NCBI RefSeq assembly: GCF_025264645.1
Contig: NZ_CP073696.1
Span: 4,154,001 to 4,218,000, forward strand
Length of the DNA: 64,000 nt
Reading direction: 5' to 3'
Source: Edaphobacter lichenicola
GTDB taxonomy: Bacteria; Acidobacteriota; Terriglobia; Terriglobales; Acidobacteriaceae
This document shows positions 16,328 through 25,040 of the stretch, in pieces. A program made the translations under genes and the position numbers. The notes under the pieces were generated by a model. It did no database searches. It had not been told where the DNA came from and was given only the letters and a program-made list of their open reading frames with translations. The first letter of the stretch is position 1; each line of letters opens with the position of its first letter.

Positions 16328-16696
16328 CTAGCCCGGAGGCCAGGTCATACGCCTGCCACCCAACAAATGCAGATGCAGATGATTCACCGTCTGCCCTCCA
16401 TCGTCTCCGGTGTTCACGACGATCCGGTAGCCTTTGCTCAACTTCTCGTTGCGTGCGATCGCGCTGGCAGCCGCCATCAGCGAGCCCAGCAACCCGTTAT
16501 CGTCTGCCACGGCGTTCGCGGCCGAAGCGATATGTCGCTTCGGAATGATCAGCATATGTATCGGCGCCTGGGGATTGATGTCAGGAAAACCGATACAAAG
16601 CTCGTCCTCATAGATGCGGTTCGCTGGAATATCCCCGCTGACGATCCTGCAGAAGAGGCAATCGGAAGATGGTGAACTACTCGGCGTGGTCTTCAT
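16328..16696 (-). CDS. HIT-family (HinT-like) nucleotide hydrolase
   Basis: 122 residues, typical for HinT. Cys13 and Cys16 (CLFC) with His55 form the likely zinc site, and NHLHLHLLGG supplies the histidine triad His106-His108-His110, with His108 the expected nucleophile. Family members hydrolyse AMP-N bonds such as aminoacyl-adenylates and adenosine phosphoramidates in the cytosol. The ATG overlaps the stop of the upstream M48 protease by one base (TAATG), so translation is probably coupled in one operon. The C-terminus ends soon after the triad, as in short HinT forms. Confidence 0.93.
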   Translation of the reverse strand: MKTTPSSSPSSDCLFCRIVSGDIPANRIYEDELCIGFPDINPQAPIHMLIIPKRHIASAANAVADDNGLLGSLMAAASAIARNEKLSKGYRIVVNTGDDGGQTVNHLHLHLLGGRRMTWPPG

Positions 16697-18012
16697 TATG
16701 GTTGAAAGTACTTCGGATGCTGGCCCGCTGTCCAGGGGTTATAGGCTGCGGCAAATGCTGCTCTGCTCGCAGTGGACGGATGGCTATCCATCCAGAACTC
16801 GACAAATGGGTGCGGCGTAGGATCATCGAGCGAGTTCTCGCCAAGCTTTTGGAACCCCTGCTGAGTCGTCGTCTGCGGATCAGCCACGATGCCATGAATC
16901 GCCTCCTGCCCATACACATCGGCAGCATGTTCGATCGAGCGGCTCACCGCGTTATCAAACGGCTCTGACACAAAACTCAGCACATTCAGAACCAGCACCA
17001 GCACCGCAAGGCAAGCCCAATCGTTCTGCGAGCGAATCCTCCACCGCGCCCCATACCGGCGCAGCAGCCACCACGTCATCCGCTGTCCAACAAAAAAACC
17101 AACCAACAACCCCACAGCACTAAATAGGAGACCAAGAACAATATGATGCAGCGCATAGTGTCCCAACTCATGGCCAAAGACGCCAGCAAGCTCATCCGGA
17201 GTCGCCCCGGCAATCGTCGTATCCCAAAGCACCAACCGCTTCGACGGCCCGAATCCAGTGACATAAGCGTTCATGCTCGTCACCTTACTGCTCGCCCGCA
17301 TGAAGAACATTCTCTCCGGCGGCAGACTCACTCCGCTCCGGGCCACCACTCGCTCAAGTTGCGCCACCAGCGCAGGATCACGCTGCTGCAACGGCTCGAA
17401 CTTATCAAACAGCGGATCGACCAGAATTGGCGAGAGAAACACCCCAAACAACACCGCGGCCATCGTGGGAATCCAGAACCAGAACCACCAATGCTTCGGC
17501 GACCGCCCAATCACCCAGAACAACACCATCACCAGCAACCCACCCACCAGCCAAGCGAGCAGAAAACTCTTCGCCTGATCCCCCACCCAGCTTCCCCAAC
17601 CCTGCACAGACAACCCATACGCCACCGCCACATGGTGACGATAAGCTCGAAGCGGAGCATTCAACAACGTAATCAACAGCAAAAGCAAAAACACAAACGC
17701 AAAGCACTGCGCCCAACGGCTCTTCGTCAGCCTCTCAACACCATCTCGCATCCGCGCCGGCACTCCCAGCGCAAGCACCAAAATAAGCTGCAGGATCCCC
17801 CACCCCTCACCTAGAAAATGCAGTGTAGTCCGCGCTCGAAAGAGCTCCTTCGCAAGCTTCAACTTCTCCGGCGGCAGCACATAAGCCGTTCGATTCTGCG
17901 CAGCCTCGCGAAAAGCAAGCGCCTCGGTTGCAGTAGGACCTTGCGCCCGCGCCGCACCCATCATCGCCAAAAAACAAACAACCAGCACAAGGACAACACG
18001 CCGAAAACTCAT
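16696..18012 (-). CDS. M48-family (Ste24-like) membrane zinc metallopeptidase
   Basis: 438 residues. An N-terminal hydrophobic segment (signal peptide or first helix, ending RAQG) and several membrane helices flank the catalytic region. GVFGHELGHYALHH gives the HExxH zinc motif His281-Glu282-His285, and SRSIEHAADVYGQEA supplies the downstream Glu zinc ligand. The helix order matches CAAX-prenyl-protease-like Ste24 proteins. In bacteria these degrade misfolded or surplus membrane proteins. The ATG at 18012 was chosen: GGAG lies nine bases upstream, while longer options begin with TTG. The HIT gene follows with a one-base overlap. Confidence 0.92.
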   Translation of the reverse strand: MSFRRVVLVLVVCFLAMMGAARAQGPTATEALAFREAAQNRTAYVLPPEKLKLAKELFRARTTLHFLGEGWGILQLILVLALGVPARMRDGVERLTKSRWAQCFAFVFLLLLLITLLNAPLRAYRHHVAVAYGLSVQGWGSWVGDQAKSFLLAWLVGGLLVMVLFWVIGRSPKHWWFWFWIPTMAAVLFGVFLSPILVDPLFDKFEPLQQRDPALVAQLERVVARSGVSLPPERMFFMRASSKVTSMNAYVTGFGPSKRLVLWDTTIAGATPDELAGVFGHELGHYALHHIVLGLLFSAVGLLVGFFVGQRMTWWLLRRYGARWRIRSQNDWACLAVLVLVLNVLSFVSEPFDNAVSRSIEHAADVYGQEAIHGIVADPQTTTQQGFQKLGENSLDDPTPHPFVEFWMDSHPSTASRAAFAAAYNPWTAGQHPKYFQP

Positions 18013-18092
18013 CAACCAAGGCTCCATTCCCAACGAAGCCAGTGTGCACGATCACATCACACCCACGCAAAGCCTGACCGAAACCGAAAACG

Positions 18093-18554
18093 CTACCGAT
18101 CCAATCCCACACTGGATGACTCAGCTCCAACCTCCAACCCGAAGCGCGATAGCTCGCGCTTCTGCAGGTTGTAGTCAACAAAGAATCCAATCCCGATAGC
18201 CAATGGAATAAGCGCTGCTGCTGCTCCTGACAAAATGGCGCGCTCCTGCAAAATCAGGTAAAGCGTAATGAAAAACAGCACCAATCCCAGGCCAACCGAG
18301 ACCAGCACAATTCCAGTGCGACGCGCATTGCTCAGGCTACGCAGCGGGTCTTTCGGCGTGGGCTTTTCCTCCTCACCGGGCCCCATCAGCCTCTCGATCT
18401 CCTCAATCGGGACGCCCCGCGCAAGCATCGTCATGCGCTCCTGCGACCTCAGCATTCGCTTCTGCGCTTCAAACCATATACCTGAAACGATTGCCACGGC
18501 ACCAACGAGGCAACCCGCAACCGGCACCATAAACGGACTCCAGAAGAAATTCAT
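18093..18554 (-). CDS. DUF6249-like small membrane protein, divergent from the sigma factor
   Basis: 153 residues. Helix 1 (about 8-27: VPVAGCLVGAVAIVSGIWF) is followed by a cytosolic amphipathic stretch AQKRMLRSQERMTMLARGVPIEEIERLMG and an acidic linker. Two further helices (about 80-105 and 107-128) lead to a soluble tail. The helix/ERM-MLARG/two-helix plan matches DUF6249-type proteins of unknown function, often found next to ECF sigma genes. GGGAGG precedes the ATG at 18554. An ECF-type promoter identical in form to that of the divergent sigma factor lies 27 bases upstream, so it is very likely a member of that sigma regulon. Confidence 0.8.
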   Translation of the reverse strand: MNFFWSPFMVPVAGCLVGAVAIVSGIWFEAQKRMLRSQERMTMLARGVPIEEIERLMGPGEEEKPTPKDPLRSLSNARRTGIVLVSVGLGLVLFFITLYLILQERAILSGAAAALIPLAIGIGFFVDYNLQKRELSRFGLEVGAESSSVGLDR

Positions 18555-18580
18555 ATCACTACCTCCCTTTCCTGCCCGCA

Positions 18581-18608
18581 TTAGACCGGTGCACCCTTGC
18601 AAAGTTTC
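18581..18608 (-). promoter_or_regulatory. ECF-type promoter driving the DUF6249-like gene
   Basis: On the minus strand, GAAACTT (18602-18608 complement), 15 bases, then GTCTAA (18581-18586 complement). Elements and spacing are the same as in the divergent sigma promoter. The form fits group-wide ECF consensus (GAAC-like -35, GTC-like -10). Confidence 0.75.
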
Positions 18609-18620
18609 ACTCGCATCCAT

Positions 18621-18648
18621 GAAACTTTCGGAGCACTCTATTGTCTAA
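18621..18648 (+). promoter_or_regulatory. ECF-type promoter driving the sigma factor gene
   Basis: GAAACTT (18621-18627), 15-base spacer, GTCTAA (18643-18648). The expected transcript start near 18655 leaves a very short leader before the proposed TTG start at 18669. Together with the mirror copy it forms a perfect inverted repeat, AAAGTTTC/GAAACTTT, 12 bases apart. Confidence 0.75.
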
Positions 18649-18668
18649 CTCTGCTTGGACGCCGACCC

Positions 18669-19229
18669 TTGGATACCGATCTCACCTTCGAGCAGTTGGT
18701 ACGCGACCATCAAGCTATGGTCTTCCGCACCCTCCTGCGTCTGACCGGAAGCCACGAACACATCGATGATCTCGCGCAGGATGTCTTCCTCCGCCTCTAT
18801 CGCGCCCTGCCCAGCTTCCGCGGCGAAGCCCTCATCACTACCTATCTCTATCGCATCGCCGTCAACGTCGCACAAGACGAGTGGAAGCGCCGTCGCCGCG
18901 TCGACCGTTCCCACGTCTCCCTCTCTGACGAAACCTCCGCATGGGAAGACCGGCTCGCACACCCCGACCGCAACGCCGAGCAACTCATAGAAGAGCGCGA
19001 GTTCCAGCAGGCCGTCGAAGTGCAACTCCAACGCCTCAGCCAGATTGAGCGAACCATCATCGTCCTCTACCATCAGGAAGAACGCACCTATGAGCAGATC
19101 TCCTATTCCTTAGGAATGCCCATCGGCACCGTCCGAACTCATCTGCATCGTGGCCGCAAAAAACTCCGCGAAGCCATTCGACAGCATAAAATCAAGGAGA
19201 GGAGATCGATATGTCAGACGAATTCGTGA
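18669..19229 (+). CDS. ECF (sigma-70 family group IV) RNA polymerase sigma factor
   Basis: 186 residues from TTG. Region 2 is TFEQLVRDHQAMVFRTLLRL, then DDLAQDVFLRLYRAL with the polymerase-contact DxAQ-VF motif. Region 4 is QLQRLSQIERTIIVLY, YEQISYSLGMPIGTVRTHLHRGRKKLRE, a clear helix-turn-helix. No sigma regions 1 or 3 are present, so it belongs to the ECF group. The open frame extends to 18597, but that would overlap its own promoter; the TTG at 18669 lies after the -10 and starts just before conserved region 2. It probably autoregulates through the promoter at 18621-18648. The next gene overlaps its end by 19 bases and may encode its anti-sigma partner. Confidence 0.9.
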   Translation: MDTDLTFEQLVRDHQAMVFRTLLRLTGSHEHIDDLAQDVFLRLYRALPSFRGEALITTYLYRIAVNVAQDEWKRRRRVDRSHVSLSDETSAWEDRLAHPDRNAEQLIEEREFQQAVEVQLQRLSQIERTIIVLYHQEERTYEQISYSLGMPIGTVRTHLHRGRKKLREAIRQHKIKERRSICQTNS

Positions 19230-19558
19230 ATCAACCGATCTCATCGAACACCGAAGTAGACGAACTCGACCAACACATCCTCCGCGCCCTCGAGTCCGCT
19301 CCCGAGCTGCACATTCCAGCAGACTTTGCCGCCCGCGTCACCAGCAAGCTCCCCGCCCGGCGGCCAGTCTCTCTCACGCCAACTCACTATGGCCGAAATG
19401 CGATGCTGATCGGCATGGTCGTGACCCTCATAGCACTGCTCGGCTTGACGCTGCACAACGGAACTCACGCCGCCTTCGGTCTGGTCCAGTCTCTTCTGCT
19501 TGCTCAATTCATCGCGCTTACTGTGTGGCTTAGCATCCGCCGCGAGAGCTTCAACTAA
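19211..19558 (+). CDS. Small two-helix membrane protein, candidate anti-sigma factor
   Basis: 115 residues. The N-terminal 60 residues are soluble and acidic (VDELDQHILRALESAPEL, then IPADFAARVTSKLPARRP), resembling the short cytosolic part of proteins encoded after ECF genes. Two membrane helices follow (about 65-82 and 88-108). No ZAS zinc motif (HxxxCxxC) is present, so it is not a classical anti-sigma of that class. AAGGAGAGGAG precedes the ATG, which lies inside the sigma gene end, so the two are translationally coupled. Anti-sigma function is inferred from position only. Confidence 0.75.
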   Translation: MSDEFVNQPISSNTEVDELDQHILRALESAPELHIPADFAARVTSKLPARRPVSLTPTHYGRNAMLIGMVVTLIALLGLTLHNGTHAAFGLVQSLLLAQFIALTVWLSIRRESFN

Positions 19559-19691
19559 CTCGGTCACAACCTAACTCGGTCCCGCCCGTCCAACCCTCAG
19601 CCTTCCGCGCGGAGCCATCACACGTCCGGGCAGCACTTCCGATACACTCGGCAACAGGCGCAATTTGCACGCGAAACGAGTTCCTTTTCCC

Positions 19692-21455
19692 ATGATGAGA
19701 CAAAGAGTGGCAGTGGCCGGCATCAGCATCGCCGGTCTGGTGGTCGTAGCAATCTCCTCCGTCGGCCAAAACGCAGTAGCAGCAACGAACACCCCCGAGC
19801 CCGCACCTGCAGTCGTCCTGCTCGACACGATGGAGTCCGAACTGCATCGCGCCATGGACTCCCTCGGTAACAACGCAACTGACGCAACCCAGCAGCCCAA
19901 GCCGTACTTCCTCAGCTACGCCGTCTCCGAAAGCGACAGCATCGGTATGTCTGCGCAGTTCGGTGCCATCAACGGCTCGCGGGAAAACCATCGCCGCGTC
20001 GCCGACGTTCAGGTTCGCATCGGCGCCGCCGCTGAAGACAACACGCACGGTGACCATCGCAACAGCGCCCTCACCACTATCCCGCTGCCCCTCACCAACG
20101 ACACCGAAGCCATCTCTCGAACTCTCTGGTTCGCCACCAACCGAGGTTACGGCAAAGCGCTCGACGGCTACCTCAAAGTCAAAACCGAGCAGCAGGTACG
20201 CGCCAAAGAAGAAGACGCATCCGCAGACTTCTCTACCGAAGCTCCCGCCAAAGAGATCCTGTCTCCATCACCCGCACTGGTCGTTGACACCAACGCCTGG
20301 CAAACGCGCATCCGCGATCTCTCCGGCATCTTCAAGCAATATCCCGATGTCTTCTTCAACAATGTCACCCTCGAAGCCTCAACGGAAACCGACTACTTCG
20401 TCTCCTCAGAAGGAGCTAAGGTCGCTACACCCAGCCACGTCGCGCGCCTGGTCATCGTAGCCCGCACCCGAGCAGCCGACGGCATGGACCTATTTCGCGC
20501 TGAGACCTTCGAAGCCGACGAAGTCGCTCACCTCCCCGATCAAAAAACTCTTACCGATAAAACAGTCGCCATGGCCAAAAACCTCGTAGCCCTGCGCGAG
20601 GCTCCAGTTACCGAACCTTTCAACGGTCCCGCAATCCTCAGCGGTCGCGCCTCTGCCGTCTTCTTTCACGAAGTCCTCGGCCACCGCCTCGAAGGCCAGC
20701 GTCAGCGCGGCGACGACGAAGGTCAAACTTTCACCAAACTCCTCGGCAAGCAAATCCTGCCGCCCTTCCTGAGCGTCTCCGACGATCCAACCCTCGCCGA
20801 ATTCAACGGAATCCCACTCAGCGGCCACTACAGCTACGACGACGAAGGTCAACCCGCTCGCCGCGTCGATCTCATCAAAGACGGCATCCTCGACACCTTC
20901 CTCATGTCGCGTCTTCCCATCGCCAGCTTCTCCACTTCAAACGGCCACGGCCGCGCCGAAACCGGACACATGCCAACCGGCCGCCAAGGCAACCTCATCG
21001 TCACCTCGTCCAAGACAGTCAGCGACACCGAGCTCCGCGAGATGTTAAAGGCCGAAGCAAAAAAACAAGGGAAGCCCTACGGCCTCTACTTTGAAGACAT
21101 CTCCTCTGGCTTCGCTGTCACCACGCGCCGCTCGCCACAGGCCTTCCAGGTCATCCCACTCGTCGTCTATCGCGTCTACGTCGATGGCCGTCCCGACGAA
21201 CTTGTTCGTGGCGTCAGCATCGTAGGAACCCCGCAAGCTGCGCTCAACCGCATCCTCGCCACAGATAATAAGCAGGACATCTTCAACGGCATCTGCGGTG
21301 CCGAATCCGGCAGCATCCCAGTAAGCGCAGTCGCCCCGGCCATGCTGGTCAGCGAAATCGAAACCCAGCGTCAGGCGCAGGGCACGGCACGCCCACCCAT
21401 TCTCCCGCCTCCCGGTGCAGACACCACCCCAGCTAACGGCAAGGGAGGCCAATAA
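19692..21455 (+). CDS. Exported TldD-like metallopeptidase with intact HExxxH
   Basis: 587 residues. A signal peptide or membrane anchor (about 5-30) precedes a TldD/PmbA fold. The catalytic stretch is SAVFFHEVLGHRLEG, with the HExxxH zinc residues His326, Glu327 and His331. Further TldD blocks follow: YDDEGQPARRVDLIKDGIL, the STSNGHGRAETGHMPTGR loop and VSAVAPAMLVSEIE near the end. Cytosolic TldD with its inactive partner TldE degrades flexible peptides; this exported form should act outside the cytoplasm. Its stop overlaps the next start by one base (TAATG), and that neighbour is a homologue without the zinc motif, mirroring TldD/TldE. A TTG at 19665 is an alternative start. Confidence 0.88.
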   Translation: MMRQRVAVAGISIAGLVVVAISSVGQNAVAATNTPEPAPAVVLLDTMESELHRAMDSLGNNATDATQQPKPYFLSYAVSESDSIGMSAQFGAINGSRENHRRVADVQVRIGAAAEDNTHGDHRNSALTTIPLPLTNDTEAISRTLWFATNRGYGKALDGYLKVKTEQQVRAKEEDASADFSTEAPAKEILSPSPALVVDTNAWQTRIRDLSGIFKQYPDVFFNNVTLEASTETDYFVSSEGAKVATPSHVARLVIVARTRAADGMDLFRAETFEADEVAHLPDQKTLTDKTVAMAKNLVALREAPVTEPFNGPAILSGRASAVFFHEVLGHRLEGQRQRGDDEGQTFTKLLGKQILPPFLSVSDDPTLAEFNGIPLSGHYSYDDEGQPARRVDLIKDGILDTFLMSRLPIASFSTSNGHGRAETGHMPTGRQGNLIVTSSKTVSDTELREMLKAEAKKQGKPYGLYFEDISSGFAVTTRRSPQAFQVIPLVVYRVYVDGRPDELVRGVSIVGTPQAALNRILATDNKQDIFNGICGAESGSIPVSAVAPAMLVSEIETQRQAQGTARPPILPPPGADTTPANGKGGQ

Positions 21456-23146
21456 TGAATTTAATCTTAAAAAAGTTCAAAAAAAGCAATCTTCTATCTG
21501 CAGCTCTGTTATCCGCAACTCTAATTAGCACAACCATAGTTACAAATACACTCTCGGCAGAGTCACCTACGCCAATAAACGATCCACTCCTCCGCGCTAT
21601 GCGGACCGAACTCGACCGCGAGAAGACCCTCCTGCTCCCAGGCATGCAGAAACCGTACTTCGTCGAGTACCGCCTGGACGATCTCACCAGCTACGAGGCC
21701 GTCGCCAACTACGGTGCGCTCACTCGCGAAGAGGACAACCACCAACGTATCGTTCGCGTCACCGTCCGCATCGGCGACTACGCCGCCGACAGCAGCAGCA
21801 GCCGCGGCGACGGCACCCTTGAACTAGCCCCCACCGACGACAACCCCGAAGCCCTGCGCTACGCCCTCTGGATCGCAACCGACACCGCCTACAAAAACGC
21901 CCTCCGCGCATACTCCGCCAAACAAGCCGCGCTCAAGCAGTTTCAATCCTCCCAGAATCAGCCGGACTTCGCTCAAGTCAAGCCTGTCGTCCAAATATTG
22001 CCGCTTGTCACCCTCGACCTCGACCGCAGCGAATGGAAGCGGCGCATCGTCGAAGCCAGCGGTCTCTTCGCGTCCGACCCGCAAGCCCGCTCCTTCGCCG
22101 AACACGTCCAATACTCCACCGCTAGCGTCAGGGCCATCGCGCTCAACCGGTATCTTGTCAACACCGAAGGCACCACCGTGCGTCAGGGCTACACAGGCTA
22201 CGACGGATCCATCAGCGTCGGCGGCCAGGCAGCCGACGGCATGCGCCTGAGCCGTGACAACGGCACCGTCGCCGCCACCGCAAAAGAGCTCGAAAGCGCC
22301 TCCGCCTTCCGCAAGCGCACCATCGAAGACCTCAAGAGCTTCGAAGAACTCCGCAACGCCCCCGTAGTCTCAGCCGACGACTATCACGGCCCCGTCCTAT
22401 TCAGCGGAGACGCCTCCGCCGACGTCCTCAACCGCCTCTTCGTTCCTAACGTCGAGGCCGACCGCCCCGATATGGGCACCACCGCCCGCACCACCGGCGC
22501 TTACTCCTCCAGCTTCAAATCGCGCGTCTTGCCCGAGATGCTCAGCGTTACCGACGACCCGTTGCAAACAAAGTTCGACGGCAAAACCCTGCTCGGCGCC
22601 TACACCATCGATGACGAAGGCGTTCCCGCGCAATCGGTCGACATTGTCGTCAACGGCAAACTCGAAAACTTCCTCATCGGCCGCGAACCCGTAAAAGACT
22701 TCTCCACCTCCAACGGCCACGGTCGCGCCGCGCCGGCACAGCCACCACACTCTCGCGCAGGCGTCGTCCTCGTTAAAGCCAGCCATCCCCTTTCAGCGAG
22801 CGAACTCAACAAGCGCCTCCTCACGATGGCAAAAGAGCAGGGCCGCGACGTCTACGCCGTAGAGACCCTCGGCGGAGAGCTCCTACCGCGCCTGCTCTAC
22901 CTCGTCCACCCCGACGGCACCCGTCAGCTCGTTCGCGGAGCCGTCTTCGACGAGCTCGACAACCGCAGCCTCCGCTCCGACATCGTTGCCGTCGGCAACG
23001 ACTTCTACGTCTCGAACTCCCTCGGAACCGTCCCCCAGACCACCATCGCGCCCAGCATGCTCTTCGACGACATCGGCGTAAAACGCGCCACGCTCGAACA
23101 GCAAAAGCTCCCTTACTACGCGCCTCCCGCGTTATCAGGAAAATAA
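21455..23146 (+). CDS. Exported TldD-like protein lacking the zinc motif (pseudo-protease partner)
   Basis: 563 residues, with a signal peptide (about 10-35, ending LSA). It is homologous along its length to the upstream TldD-like protein (YDDEG-like IDDEGVPAQSVDIVVNGKLENFL, DFSTSNGHGRA, TIAPSMLFDDI). Where the first has ASAVFFHEVLGH, this one has ASADVLNRLFVP, so His, Glu and His are Asn, Arg and Pro; zinc binding is not possible at this site. The known precedent is the inactive TldE/PmbA subunit that forms the TldD heterodimer. The one-base start/stop overlap supports a fixed stoichiometry. Function as a structural partner is inferred. Confidence 0.85.
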   Translation: MNLILKKFKKSNLLSAALLSATLISTTIVTNTLSAESPTPINDPLLRAMRTELDREKTLLLPGMQKPYFVEYRLDDLTSYEAVANYGALTREEDNHQRIVRVTVRIGDYAADSSSSRGDGTLELAPTDDNPEALRYALWIATDTAYKNALRAYSAKQAALKQFQSSQNQPDFAQVKPVVQILPLVTLDLDRSEWKRRIVEASGLFASDPQARSFAEHVQYSTASVRAIALNRYLVNTEGTTVRQGYTGYDGSISVGGQAADGMRLSRDNGTVAATAKELESASAFRKRTIEDLKSFEELRNAPVVSADDYHGPVLFSGDASADVLNRLFVPNVEADRPDMGTTARTTGAYSSSFKSRVLPEMLSVTDDPLQTKFDGKTLLGAYTIDDEGVPAQSVDIVVNGKLENFLIGREPVKDFSTSNGHGRAAPAQPPHSRAGVVLVKASHPLSASELNKRLLTMAKEQGRDVYAVETLGGELLPRLLYLVHPDGTRQLVRGAVFDELDNRSLRSDIVAVGNDFYVSNSLGTVPQTTIAPSMLFDDIGVKRATLEQQKLPYYAPPALSGK

Positions 23147-23184
23147 ACTACGAAAGCGTTCATAGAACAGTCTAGGAAAACACG

Positions 23185-23685
23185 ATGCATCTCGATCCCC
23201 GCATCATTCGCGGTATCGCAATCGGCCTTGCCATTCTGCTCCTCTACGGCAGCCGACTAACGAAAGGCTCCGTAAGCCAAACCCCGGACGGCCTCGCCTT
23301 CCGCATCAAGCCACTCTTCGCATGGTCACGCGCCATCGCGTTGCCGGCCTACATACTCTTCTTCGCCTACATCACTCTCTCGCAAAAACAGCCTGTCCCC
23401 TGGTGGATGGCGTTGCTCTTCATCGCAGCGATCGCTCTCGGAGTCATGCAGATGCCTGGCACCATCACGCTGACACCGACAGCAGTAACTCAGCGCTTTT
23501 GGTTTCAACCCTCAAAGACCATCCAGTACAACGAGGTAATGGCGATCCAGGCCATGCAGGGCGGCCGTATGACGAGCGTCATCGGGGACAACCGCGTCAA
23601 AATCACTCACACATCAAACCACTGTGCCGCCACCGAATTTCAGCAAGAGCTAGAGCGGCGCACCGGCAAGCGCGTTATCTTGTAA
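23185..23685 (+). CDS. Small membrane protein with C-terminal PH-like domain
   Basis: 166 residues. Three hydrophobic segments (about 9-22, 45-65, 72-88) are followed by a beta-rich tail (TITLTPTAVTQRFWFQPSKT, IQYNEVMAIQAMQGGRM, RVKITHTSNHCAATEF) with the strand pattern of bacterial PH-like domains. No enzyme motif is visible. It follows the TldD-like pair by 38 bp on the same strand and may share its transcript. Function unknown. Confidence 0.7.
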   Translation: MHLDPRIIRGIAIGLAILLLYGSRLTKGSVSQTPDGLAFRIKPLFAWSRAIALPAYILFFAYITLSQKQPVPWWMALLFIAAIALGVMQMPGTITLTPTAVTQRFWFQPSKTIQYNEVMAIQAMQGGRMTSVIGDNRVKITHTSNHCAATEFQQELERRTGKRVIL

Positions 23686-23744
23686 CCCTCATAGGCACGA
23701 ATTGTAGAGTGATAGTCGAAAGACCGCGGCAGGACTCGCCATTG

Positions 23745-24542
23745 CTAGTCCGTCCGAATTAAATAAGGCTGAGCCGCAGGATCCTTCGGATGAATGCTGT
23801 CGGCAACCTCCGTAGCATGACCCTTATCCGGCACCTTCGGACTGATCCTAACCCAATGCCCAGTGGGCCCGGGAAACTCAATCACCTTTGCAGTCGAGTA
23901 CCGCCGAATCATCTCTTCCTTCAGCTTCACCGCATCAGACTCATGCGCGAACGCCCCCACCTGCACACACCAGCGTCCGCCCGGATCGGCATTCGCCCGA
24001 ACTGGCGCAGCAAACGCCTCCACCTTCACCTTCGCCACTCCAGCGCGATACACCCCCGTAGCCTTCGCAGCCGCCAGCGATAGATCGATGATCCGGCCGT
24101 GAACAAATGGCCCGCGATCCGTAATCTTAACCACGACCGATTCATTGTTAGTCAGATTCGTAACCCGCACCATCGTCCCCATGGGCAGCGTAAGGTGCGC
24201 AGCAGTCATCGCATTCTGGTCGTACACCGTTCCATCGGCTCCCTTGCGTCCGGCATACGGTGGCCCATACCAACTCGCCATCCCAACCTCAGTTGAAACC
24301 GGTTTGCCTAAATTCCCCGGCATCGGTGCAGGGGCCAAGGGAGGCGCAGGTAACGTCCTCGCACTGGTCGTGTCCCCCGTAGTATTCGGCCGCGAACTCC
24401 TCCCGTGATTCGAAGCCGAATTAGACGACCCAGACGCAGGTGGCGGCGGAGGCCGATAAGCTCGCGTCGTCTCTTTGTGACAGCCGCCCACCGTCAGCGC
24501 ACACGCCGACAGTATCGCAGCGGACACAAGCCGCGACTGCAT
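23745..24542 (-). CDS. rlpA: Septal-ring lipoprotein RlpA (DPBB plus SPOR)
   Basis: 265 residues. The lipobox VGGC gives lipidated Cys21. A Pro/Ser/Thr linker follows, then the double-psi beta-barrel: GMASWYGPPYAGRKGADGT, AAHLTLPMGTMVRVTN and VKITDRGPFVHGRIIDLS, whose Asp and His are the lytic transglycosylase residues in RlpA of other bacteria. A C-terminal SPOR domain (WCVQVGAFAHESDAVKLKEEM) should bind denuded glycan at the septum. The role is outer-membrane-linked daughter-cell separation. The start at 24542 overlaps the upstream stop by one base (TGATG), indicating coupling to the small gene at 24542-24793. Confidence 0.93.
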   Translation of the reverse strand: MQSRLVSAAILSACALTVGGCHKETTRAYRPPPPPASGSSNSASNHGRSSRPNTTGDTTSARTLPAPPLAPAPMPGNLGKPVSTEVGMASWYGPPYAGRKGADGTVYDQNAMTAAHLTLPMGTMVRVTNLTNNESVVVKITDRGPFVHGRIIDLSLAAAKATGVYRAGVAKVKVEAFAAPVRANADPGGRWCVQVGAFAHESDAVKLKEEMIRRYSTAKVIEFPGPTGHWVRISPKVPDKGHATEVADSIHPKDPAAQPYLIRTD

Positions 24543-24793
24543 CACGGCTTTGGCGCATCCTTCGGCGGAGGAGGCGGCGGGGCCGATGAACCTCCCGCGT
24601 GTTCCTCCATCCGCGTCGCCAGCTTATGCAGTTCAGCAGCAGCGGCACGCAGCGCGTCCGAACTGTTGCGCCGCACATCCGGTACCACCTCATCGTTGAT
24701 GTACTTCACGACATTTTTTAGATCAGCTTCCAGATGCGTCGCAGCATCACGCAACTGCTGCTCCCACCGCCGTTTTGATTCCTCGGTTGGCAT
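24542..24793 (-). CDS. Small coiled-coil hypothetical protein upstream of rlpA
   Basis: 83 residues. It is mostly charged helix (RRWEQQLRDAATHLEADLKNVVKYI, then DALRAAAAELHKLATRMEEH) ending in a poly-proline tail PPPPPPKD. No signal peptide, so probably cytosolic. GAGG lies just before the ATG at 24793, favouring it over the GTG two codons upstream. It is translationally coupled to rlpA. No known family recognised. Confidence 0.7.
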   Translation of the reverse strand: MPTEESKRRWEQQLRDAATHLEADLKNVVKYINDEVVPDVRRNSSDALRAAAAELHKLATRMEEHAGGSSAPPPPPPKDAPKP

Positions 24794-25040
24794 ACGCACA
24801 CCTCGCTCATTTGATTAGATGACGCAGAAAACACAAGGTCAACGTTCATCGCGAGCGATTGCGCGAACGTGCCGATGTGGTAACCATGCCACAAACCAGG
24901 TCAAACCGGCACCTGGACAACTTGCGATCAGCTTCACGCGTCCGTTATATATAGGCATCGCCCTAAAAAGGCCCCGGCCAGCAACTGGTACGTTCAGTTC
25001 GAGTCGAGGAAAGATCCTACACCTTGTAAGGGAGTTATTT

